Source of the DNA: Gordionus sp. m RMFG-2023
Lineage: Eukaryota; Nematomorpha; Gordioida; Chordodea; Parachordodidae
Direction of reading: 5' to 3'
Assembly: GCF_954871325.1 (NCBI RefSeq)
Contig: NC_088776.1
Coordinates: 1,503,671 to 1,567,670, forward strand
DNA: 64,000 bases
Part shown: piece by piece, positions 36,159-64,000 of the stretch
Layout: each line of letters opens with the position of its first letter
Position numbering within the stretch: the first letter of the stretch is position 1
Program-made: the position numbers and the translations under genes
Notes under the pieces: generated by a model
The model's database searches: none
Told to the model about the DNA's origin: nothing
The model's input: only the letters and a program-made list of their open reading frames with translations

Positions 36159-49379
<13,221 letters not shown>

Positions 49380-49565
49380 AGATTTACAGTGCGTGCTTAA
49401 GAAAAATATGAAATTTTATTATAAAAGAAATCATGAAATTATATATCAATTATTATTAATATTTTTATAGTTAACAGTATTATGTAAAATATATTTTGTA
49501 TGTTGTATTTTTAAATATACTATTATATATATTTATCAAGTGAATAAATAGCAAATAAAATATTT
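49380..49565 (+). terminator. 3' UTR and polyadenylation signals of helicase A
   Basis: After the TAA at 49377-49379, AATAAA occurs at 49543-49548 and again at 49554-49559, about 165-180 bp downstream, in AT-rich DNA. These are the first canonical signals after the stop; the cleavage site itself cannot be seen. Confidence 0.55.
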
Positions 49566-52500
49566 TAGATATGTTCATAATATTGGCTCTTATTCTTGAA
49601 TTAGTTCAATATTATGTTAATTTAGCCTTTTTTTTCATAGATTTTCAATTATAATATTTTTTTGTTAGATTTTGGATTTAATATATCTTTACAATTAATA
49701 TAATGTTTGTTGCAATAAATTACAGGTTGAAAGGATTTATATAAATTAAAATAAATACACATTTCCTATTAATCTAAGACTTTTTTAAAAGCTACAACAA
49801 AAATTATTTTTAAAAATCTTTATTTTTATTAATAAAATGGGATTGAAAAATATTTACTATCTATATCGACCTACAGGAGTATCATATTTACCAAGTCCAG
49901 ATTTAAAAAAAAATTTAAAGCTCTTATTCGCCTTTTATATTTTCAGGCCTAGCTTAGCCAGGATTTTTTAAAATATGATACATTTATTATCTAATTTTTT
50001 TTAGCTAATAATACTGTTTACAATATACGGCCTGCTCTGTGTATTTAAAAATTTTTTTAGGGCATATTCTGCCCCTGTATATTTAAAAAAAATTGAAATA
50101 TTGTTTGGCTTGTGTGCCGGGCTTAGGACCATATTTGATCATATTATAAAATAAATAGCAAACAAAATACATAACATTTCTTCCCTCTTAAGTTTTTTTA
50201 AAATTGAGGCCATAGCTACCTGACCTAGATATGAAAAAATTTTCCCACTTTTAGCTGACTAGGGTAAAGAAAATTTGATATTGATTTAAAATTTCTTTTT
50301 TTACATAGGGAAAGTGAGATAAGCTAAATAAAAAGCAGTAAGTTATAATTTCTATTAAATAAACCCATAATATAAAATAATGTGTTTGGTGTAATTTCTT
50401 AACATAAAGCAATAATTTTGTTATTCATTTATCAAAGACCTTCAGAGGTATCATTTACCCGTCCCTAATAGTTAGCTATTTAAAATATTTTGCCCGGGTA
50501 ATTAAATAAATTTTTTTTTTAACTCCTATTAAAAAAATTATAATACTGCCCAGCCCGAGTACCTTGGCTGGGCTTGCTCTTCTAGACTATACTGAATTTA
50601 AATTGAAAGATAAGCTTAAACTTTCTATTGTTAAAAATTTCATACAATTTTTACACAAAAATTAAAAAAATAATATATTTAAATGTAAATATTAGGCGAA
50701 CGTAGAATGTATTCACATTTAAGATCTGCAAAATCAAGTCTAAAGCCTATTCAAATTTAAATATAATATTCTATTTTATAAAATAAATTTATGATATTTT
50801 AAAATTATAAAATTAGGGGCAATAGTTTTTATTTGTAGAATATTATTTTTAATTTCAAAAATATAATAAATTTTTATATATTTAAATTAGGAACATGTTG
50901 GCAATAAAATAATTTTTATTTTAGGTTCTCTTATAATTAAAAAAAATTATCTGCCAGGGTTAGACAAATTTTAAATAAAAATTAGGGTTGGGTTTGAATA
51001 ATTTAGGCTGGATTCAGATTACTAATTCACGTGAGGGTAAATTTGAACAAAGCTAGATTTTATTATGTTAATAACAATGAATTGCCTCTCCTGTGTAACC
51101 TTTCTTAAAATGAAATGCCATTCATATTTTGTCTAAATATTTTTCCATGTCAGACTTTAGTGCATGCATTTTAATGAATGAGGCCACGTTTAAACTTGTA
51201 TTTATGTCTTTGACGGAACCAAATATAAATTCTTTTTTTAAAAAATTAAATAAAGACAATTTTTTTTATTTATTTTACTATTCTGCGGCTATATATGAGA
51301 TATAATTATTTGTCTTGTTATATAATCAAATATACAATTATATAAAACGAACATGTTATTATTGTACTTAAATAAATATCTTTAATTGTTGTCTAACACG
51401 ATCCTTAAAATCTTTACAAATAATATTACAGACGTGCCATTTATAATGATATCATTGGTATTTATATAAAATTTACTCTAGGCTACAAATTTTCAATTTG
51501 CTTTAATAAAATATTCTAAAGTTTAAATAATATAAAAAATGTGCTGATGCTTAATGTAAATCGATTATGTTGGGAAGAAATCAAGCTATATTTAATCTAT
51601 TATACAATTAAAAACATTTTATCAAAAAATTTAATGAGTGATTAATTCCTAAAAAAATTTCCAAGGTAAGAACGAATAAAGAATTATTATTTATGCTAAG
51701 TATATCCTTATCATATTCTCCCCTAGGAGAATATGGATATAGTCGAATACCTCGGCCTTTATGGATCTGGTATTCCTAAAACTTTTCAAATCAAATTAAA
51801 ACAGAATAAATCGACGAGAAAACAATAATAATATCAAAACATTAATAATATGTAGTATTTATACAAATAAGTAATAGGGATGATTCGTTCTGATAAGTTT
51901 GCTATTGTGCCTAAATTCCTTGTCAGCGGAATTGATACTGATGTTATCCCAATTGTAAGTAGTTGTTGAAACTTTACTTGGGGCCTCGGTCATAGTTGTA
52001 GGGATTGTTAGACCGGATATTAGCGATGGTGTAGGGCTTGATTGAAGGTCCTTAATTTATGGAATTGTCTCTTGGCCAAAGATGTTTTATTTTAAATACA
52101 AGAGCTACCATTATCTTCTAATTTTTTTAAAAATTAATTTACCGTCGAGGAAAATTTATTTGTGGTTTTCATATACACAATATATTTTCTTTTGATAGAA
52201 CTATCCAGCAAAGAGATACATAGAATAATTTTATTAATTCAGGTTCATAGAGCATAAATGATTTTATTATAATATCTTATAGATATTTTAATAATTTACT
52301 TATTGTTGGTTATAAATTCAAACTAAATTAAGGATATTTCTTATTGCCTGAAATTTATTAACGATTGAATATTGAAAACAATTTAGGTATTAGAAAAGGT
52401 AGCAGATCCAGAACGTCGTATATGAAAGAATTCTATAAAAAATGGATAGTTTAAGTTTATATAACAGATAAATCAATGATATTGTTTTTCCAGATTGGTA

Positions 52501-53197
52501 CAATAAAAACATTAATTGATTTCGAATTTCTTGATGTTGGTAATAAAATTAAACATTTAGAAAGTTTCCCAAGAAATTTATCGGACAATTTAAATTGAAA
52601 TATTTTTTTTGAATTAATTTAAGATAGTGATTCGGGATTTTAAATTTAATAAAAATGTAATCTAAATTATGTTATAATATTCGAAAAATCGAAATGGGAG
52701 CAAGAGAATGGGATAAATAAAACTCATATTAAAATTACATAATATTTCCAATATTGATGAAGATTTCCATCATAATGCTAAAAAGACCTAAAATAGGAAA
52801 TGTTCCAATAGTTTATTTTGATACATATAAATAAAATATAATATAAGTGATAATGTTGTGAAATAAAATTAATATAATATATTTATTTGGATTATACAAC
52901 GATATTTTAATAAAAGAAAGTAATAGATTATATGATAATATAGGGTAGTAATATCTAGAAAAGATAGAAAAAGTATATCGGTTACGGATTCCTTTGAAAG
53001 GTATTTTATGTTAAAATATTATAACATATACATCTTATTTATAAATGATCCATAATTTTTTATACAAATAAATTTAGTCAATAATTCGAATTAATTTTTA
53101 ATTTTAATTTTATTTATATTTAATGAAAAAAGTATTCAATATATGTACATCGAATTCTAATTCCGCATACCATTACTGACAAAATTGCTGGAAAAAA
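49566..53197. other. Intergenic region between the two helicase genes
   Basis: About 3.6 kb, mostly AT-rich. Short G+C-rich words of the type GCCCAGCCCGAGTACCTTGG then CTGGGCTTG at 50547-50575 match the CTR9-intron duplication unit (17467 and 17588), and similar GGGC-rich words occur at 50025-50135, so a degraded dispersed repeat is probably present. The last few hundred bases must hold the promoter of copy B but no element is distinct. It shows no clear alignment with the region upstream of copy A. Confidence 0.5.
51859..52055 (-). CDS. Unassigned coding-like fragment
   Basis: About 65 codons are open on the minus strand in a G+C-richer block. The translation includes SSPTPSLISGLTIPTTMTEA, then TYNWDNISINSADKEFRHNS, rich in Ser/Thr and with natural-looking composition unlike the surrounding AT noise. 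I do not recognise the family. It may be a mobile-element protein remnant or an exon of an unseen gene. Confidence 0.25.
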
Positions 53198-59058
<5,861 letters not shown>

Positions 59059-59146
59059 ATGTGCCAAAGAAGGTTTTTGTTACCCGGTGTGAATATATGC
59101 GTGCCAATTTGATTTATAAATTTTATCAACATTTTTTTGGAATAAA
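59059..59146 (+). terminator. 3' UTR and polyadenylation signal of helicase B
   Basis: AATAAA at 59141-59146, 83 bp after the TAG stop, followed by a T/GT-rich stretch (TATTATTGTGATATT). It is a normal distance and context for 3' end formation. Confidence 0.6.
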
Positions 59147-59462
59147 TATTATTGTGATATTAATTCATCTATTCATGCATTGTTGCAATACTCATATAAT
59201 TATTCTAGTGTATTTAAAAAAATAGTAAATATATATATCTATTTTCTCTTGTTGCTTATTTATGAAAATATCATCTAGTTATTAAAGTTTGGATTTTATT
59301 GAATAAATGGTATTGCGATAAAATAAAATGAATATCTTGTTTATAAAGAGAACTTAATGACATCAATCTATCTTTTAGTTTAGCAGTAGTGATCTTTTGA
59401 AAGTTATCCTCATATCTCAGAATAAATATTTGATAATCATTATTTTGATTAATATAAAACAA

Positions 59463-59629
59463 CACAGTTGTTAAAAGATACTTTTTAAATGGATCTAGTT
59501 ACAGATACATCGTCTAAAATAATATCTAGATACAGATATTTTAATCAAAAATCTATCTAGATACAGATACCACATTTTTATATCTAGATACAGGATCTAG
59601 ATACTTGTATCTAGATCCTTTAACAACTC
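59463..59629. mobile_element. TCTAGATACAGATA MITE, copy 1, hAT-type TSD
   Basis: The left end CACAGTTGTTAAAAG and right end CTTTAACAACTC are inverted repeats, flanked by TAAAACAA on both sides (59455-59462 and 59630-59637). The interior is made of repeated TCTAGATACAGATA words, some facing each other (AGGATCTAGATACTTGTATC, TAGATCC), giving a foldback. It is nearly identical to 62121-62289, so the family was active recently. Confidence 0.8.
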
Positions 59630-59827
59630 TAAAACAATAAAGGGATAATATATTTTAGCTAGCACGTTTCTCAGAAACCAACAAGTTTCCTTTGAATTAA
59701 TTTAAAAATTGAAACCTAAAAATTATAGGGTTGGGAATGAACTTCAATGGTCTTTAAATTTTCTTTTCCTAAAAATTAATATCCTTAAATATTGACTTGT
59801 GCATGTATATAGTATTTTTAATATTTA

Positions 59828-60011
59828 GCATTAGTATTGTTAAACGGCTCATTTTGAGCCGATTTTTAAAAACTGCTCATATTTGGCATAAAGGTTTGGA
59901 CATGTATTAGTGAGATCTCAATGGTTAGATAATAATTTTCCGGCTAAAATATCGAGTTAGCCGTTATTAAATATCGGCTCAAATCGAACCGTTTAACAAC
60001 TCTATTTAGCA
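59828..60011. mobile_element. TTAAACGGCTC MITE with perfect 8-bp TSD
   Basis: The left end TAGTATTGTTAAACGG and right end CCGTTTAACAACTCTA are inverted repeats (14 of 16), flanked by TTTAGCAT on both sides. The interior has GGCTC(A)TTTTGAGCC hairpins near each end. Its TIR core (AGTTGTTAA) is shared with the TCTAGATACAGATA MITEs, so both families may have used the same hAT transposase. Confidence 0.8.
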
Positions 60012-62120
60012 TTAACGTATATGATTGATTCTTCACTATGAAATTAAAAGAAGTAGCTTTTTTAAAAAGTATAACATTTATTTTATATCTTTTTAAAAAT
60101 TGCATTAATTTCTCATTCTTTATTTTTGTCTCATATTTACAGTTTCCTTTTTATGAATTAGAAAAATTTCAGTCATGTATGTGTACCAATTTTTTAATAT
60201 GAACCTGCAACTTCATGTATTTCATAATTTTAATTAGTTATCTGGACTAGAATGCCTGGAGGTTTACTTTTGTAAACATCAGACTTCCACGAATTGTATA
60301 TAAATTACCAAATATTTTAAGCCATAAAAAAGGAAAATTTTAATTTATTTTTGTAGTTGTTAATTTTTTCATTACAATATGTAATTAATGAAATCTGACA
60401 AGGCTTAGATCTGGTATAGAGTTTACAATACATAGAAAATTGAGTAAAATTCTATTTACTGCTTTAGCTTGGCGGGGGAGTGGCAACTTTCTTAAACAGC
60501 TGGCTTGAAAAAGTTTCCTATGCCACATGTATAAATTATATTTCGCTAAATAAGTTTGGCCTTATTCTGCTGGGAATATTTTCTACGTAAACTTTATTTT
60601 CAGTTCTAATTTAGATCATAACATTTAATCTTGGAGTCGGACAATAAAATAAATTTTAATAAAAAAATGCCTTTAATCCAATCAGATTTAATCTTAATAA
60701 TACTCCAACGAGAAACATAATCCAAAGGTTAGGAGAAACTGAAAATTTTATTTGTTGATTAATAATTAACTAGCCTGACCTCTCATGTATTTGTTAGCAT
60801 CAATGTGTTATTTTTTCACCCTTGAATCATTCTTTGAGTTTTAAAAATCTCATTTTACCGAAAATGTGTACCTATGAATTTCAGACAAATTTTCCAATGA
60901 ACTCTTAAAAAACTTAATAAAAATTATATTAAATTTTTGCATATATTATCAATATAAATTATAAATTATTCAAAGGTTAACACCAGAATTAATCTACTAT
61001 TTATAAGATATGTTTTCCAAACATGATGGAACATATTTCCAGTTGTGCTCAAAAAATGTTTTATCAAAACATCGCCGGTCTAGTATTGGAGTGATCTGCT
61101 AGACATTTTCGAAATTTTTGAGTTAGGAAGTTGATAATGAGTTATTTATTCCCAATATATATATAAAAATGAAAAATAGATTAAAGAATATTAATTTTTG
61201 CCAAAGCTATAGCTCTGTCAAAATCGATCAATAAAGCTTTTCCTATGTTTGATTTTAAACGTTAAAGTTGATTTTCTCATTTTAAACATTCGCGCATGTG
61301 GAGCACTTGCCGGGAAAGACACCGCTAATATACTAATCCGAGTTCATTAGATCTTTTAAGGTCTTAATATAAAATTATGATAGTTATAATACCTATGTTC
61401 CTCTTCAGATGTAAGTTAACAGCTTGATCCTACCTACTCGATAGATATAAGAGTACGTGAGCGCGATTGATTATATCAATGAGTAGCTAAACTATCCTAA
61501 AAAACTCCTACCCCATTACCAGCATTGATCAAAATATTTTTAAATATAAAATATATAAGAATTTAGAAGAAATAAAAAATTTAAAACATATGAAAGGAAA
61601 GGAAAATAAAAATGAAATAAATATAAAATTTTTTGATAATAATTTAAAAAAAAAAAAAATATATGTTTGATATAAATGTGCTTAAAATTTCACTAATTCC
61701 ATACAAATATTTGAATAAAATTGAATTCCAAAATTTGAACAAGTATTGCCTTAAGTATAATTGAACTTGATGACATGTAACGAGGTAGTATTTTTGTGAT
61801 CCAATTGCATAAATTTAGTTAAGATTTTCCTAACGGAGTAAAACTACAATTAGGTTGCTTATAATGAAATGAACATATGATTATATACGTCATTCCGGAG
61901 ATCGCAGGAGCAAAATCTTCAGGGCTTGCATAATGTTTTTTTTGGTTAAAATTGTTGTGATTGTATTTATTTTGATTAAAGATCTTGTGTATATAAATTT
62001 TAATATTTACGGAAAATAGATGTGTTTTTTCTATAAAGTTGAATATTTAGAGTTCACGTAAAATTTGCGTATGTATATTGTTAATAATACGACGAGTGTG
62101 TAAATAATGATACTATATAT
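60012..62120. other. AT-rich DNA without a recognisable gene
   Basis: No exon or repeat could be supported. A few G+C-richer words (CTTGGCGGGGGAGTGGCAAC at 60468-60487; GTACGTGAGCGCGATTG at 61452-61468) are isolated. Confidence 0.5.
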
Positions 62121-62289
62121 CAGAGTTGTTAAAAGATACTTTTTAAATGGATCTAGATACAGATACATCGTCTAAAATAATATCTAGATACAGATATTTT
62201 AACCAAAAATCTATCTAGATACAGATACCACATTTTTATATCTAGATACAGGATCTAGATACAAGTATCTAGATCCTGTAACAACTCTT
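62121..62289. mobile_element. TCTAGATACAGATA MITE, copy 2
   Basis: Starts CAGAGTTGTTAAAAG and ends TGTAACAACTCTT; the flanks CTATATAT and TTATATAT are nearly the same octamer. The sequence matches the copy at 59463-59629 at almost every position. The CAGAG start is the better preserved hAT-type terminus. Confidence 0.8.
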
Positions 62290-63082
62290 TTATATATAAT
62301 ATGGTTTTATATAGAAAGAGAAGATATTCTCTCTTTTTGCTATTCATTTTTATTTTTATTTTTACTTTTTTTTTTGTATTAATTTTTTCTTCTTCTTTTA
62401 TTGTTGGTTATGTTTTTCCCTTCATATTTAATTGTAATTAATTATTAGTAAATTAATAAAGATTTAAATTTTATAGTTTAGTTATTTAATTATATTTCTT
62501 TATATTTTTATTTCATCTTATTTTATTTTATTTTTTTGGTTCAACTTTCTTTATATGACAATAATCTAAATCGGCCCGTTATTTTTAACAACACTAATTC
62601 CGAGGCAAATTTGCGCACTGTCGTATTTTTATATATATTAATATAAATGCCAATCAACCGATTTAAATAACGTTGATTGGATAGTAATTAAATTTGAATA
62701 ACACGTGACGTTTTTATATATATATATTTTTTTAATACAAAATTGTAAAGAACGCCATTATTTAAAGTTTTGATGATCATTATTAAAATTTAGGATTATT
62801 AAATTTTTTTGATGACTATTCTTAAATTCTTAAAAATTATTAAAAATTCGAAATTATGATTACATTGATATATATATAAACTTTGAAATGATTTTCTTAA
62901 CAAATAGATTGTAAATTTTTGTTAGAAATAAAGAGATCTCTCTTTGATAAAAGTTTGTGTAAGTAAGAGTTGTTACACACACTACCTATTTTTTCCTTCC
63001 ATTTTAATTATCCAACCCTAAACCCAATAAAATTAGCCACGAATTTTCTCAGCACATTTAGGGATGGTGCCTGTTCACTGGT
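62290..63082. other. AT-rich DNA without a recognisable gene
   Basis: Pyrimidine-rich at 62330-62540. At about 62570-62600 AATCGGCCCGTTATTTTTAACAACACT resembles one end of the TTAAACGGCTC MITE family, a possible solo end. Otherwise empty. Confidence 0.45.
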
Positions 63083-63270
63083 GTTGTTAAACGGCTCGTT
63101 TTGAGCCGATCTTTAAATACGGCTAACTCAATATTTCATCTAGAATATTAATAAGAGCAAGCCTGAAGATATTGTCTGTAGAAGGAACAAAGATTTGGAC
63201 ATCTATTAACGAAATCTCAAGGCTCAGGCAATATTTTTCTAGCTAAAATATTGAGTTAGCACACTACTGT
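63083..63270. mobile_element. TTAAACGGCTC MITE copy, right end truncated
   Basis: The left end GTTGTTAAACGGCTCGTTTT and the interior AAGCCTGAAGATATTGTC, GTAGAAGGAACAAAG, GGACATCTATTA.CGAAATCTCAAGG match the other copies closely. It stops after ATATTGAGTTAGC (63259), where the right hairpin and TTTAACAAC end should follow, so the right terminus is missing. Confidence 0.75.
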
Positions 63271-64000
63271 TCACTTTGCCATTACTAAAATTGGCATAAC
63301 TAATTTTGCTTAAAATAAAGATCATTTCAAAAAAACTTGGCCAGGAAATTTTGTTACCCAATTTCAGTTTGAGTTTAGAGAGGATATTCCAAAAAAAAAA
63401 TTTAAACAAAAAATATGTCAGTCTTATTGTACGATTCCAGTTACCCAGTTTTATTATAATTTCCAAAAATATGACAACTAAGACAATATTATATATATAC
63501 ATATATATATCACAACATATTATATAACCCCTATATTTTGTTTAAAAAAAAATTATTTATATAAAATCAAAGATGAGAATATCTTAGACTTTTGACACTT
63601 TCTTGTTGATTACTGGATCCGCTCTGAAGCATTCTTCTTACTTCCGGGTCGTTTAGAGGATCCTTATTTTATTAAGAATAAACATTTTATTAATTATTAA
63701 AAAAGTGGGAAATATAAATAAAAAATTTGGAAGGTTTTTTTCCAATCATTTCAAATTTAAAAATAAATTTTTTTAGAAAAAAATGTAAATGGGTGAGAAG
63801 AAATATTAAATGGTGGTAAGAGTGTTGACTACATGAGCAGAGGGAAGGTGTAAGCAGCTATTTGCTTCCGAATTTAGGGTAAATTAAAAATAAACCAATA
63901 TTCCTTGGAATAAAGAATAAAGTAATTGGGCAGAAGGGATCGTCTAGAATTGTAGGTTTAATAAAAATGTAATCATTATTAATTTCTAACAAATCTGACA
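63271..64000. other. AT-rich window end with one exon-like block
   Basis: The only notable content is the G+C-richer block at 63568-63662. Paired open frames on both strands at 63239-63527 are AT-driven mirror frames and not convincing. Confidence 0.45.
63568..63662 (-). CDS. Candidate orphan exon, unassigned
   Basis: On the minus strand a weak acceptor (AATAAAATAAG) precedes a block translating as DPLNDPEVRRMLQSGSSNQQ, with natural composition. A consensus donor GTAAGA occurs inside at 63641, after DPLNDPE, so the exon could be just 20 bp of this block, or the whole block could be coding to the stop near 63568. The NDPEV..ML pattern faintly recalls the linker of PDZ-LIM proteins, but this is too short to assign. 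Confidence 0.3.

Overview
The window is animal nuclear DNA, very AT-rich (roughly three quarters A+T by eye), with GT-AG spliced genes whose smallest introns are only 42-50 bp and whose largest are several kb. It is full of DNA transposons (hAT, Helitron, piggyBac, PIF/Harbinger) and minisatellites. CTR9 and a DDX5/DDX17-type helicase identify a eukaryote, and the CTR9 N-terminus looks metazoan. I cannot name the species; an AT-rich, short-intron animal such as a planarian or hydrozoan would fit. Almost all unspliced open frames are shadows or chance; the genes below were assembled by hand from splice sites and protein family knowledge.

Three host genes are supported. (1) CTR9, a TPR subunit of the Paf1 transcription elongation complex, lies on the minus strand (18754 down to 13556): seven exons encode about the first 366 residues, and the remaining exons were not found. 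Its introns hold a piggyBac relic, a 121-bp tandem duplication that copies the end of exon 5, and a 520-bp (GAGAA)n tract. (2) and (3) Two tandem, same-strand DEAD-box RNA helicase genes of the DDX5/DDX17/DBP2 family lie at 36159-49379 (copy A, 570 aa) and 53198-59058 (copy B, 556 aa). All 13 exons match between copies in order and splice phase; exons 2-11 have identical lengths. All helicase motifs are present and the C-termini are RGG-rich.

Layout: 1-8180 is AT-rich with a small inverted-repeat element enclosing TTAGGG repeats. 8187-9715 holds a TIR element and a decayed Harbinger transposase. 11716-12098 is a 33-bp minisatellite. 13556-18754 is CTR9. 20912-23176 is a Helitron with both ends visible. 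24945-33559 is a nest of hAT elements, three of them bounded by perfect 8-bp target duplications, with a second Helitron copy inside the largest. 36159-49379 is helicase A, whose intron 7 has grown to 7.7 kb (1.07 kb in copy B) through a 152-bp satellite, a second satellite, a tRNA-like Pol III sequence and a foldback of a retroelement gag-like fragment. 49380-53197 is intergenic. 53198-59058 is helicase B. 59463-63270 carries small MITEs.

The most interesting signal is in intron 11 of both helicase genes. This intron lies between helicase motifs V and VI, which from memory is the position of the conserved intron of yeast DBP2 and human p68, tied in yeast to autoregulation. Here a block of about 500 bp is conserved between the paralogues although most intronic sequence has diverged, and it starts with a good 3' splice site followed 70-75 nt later by a shared GTAAGA 5' splice site. 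A regulated alternative exon or structured RNA element is a reasonable hypothesis. The second is the roughly 290-bp-armed gag foldback in intron 7 of copy A, a possible source of intronic double-stranded RNA.
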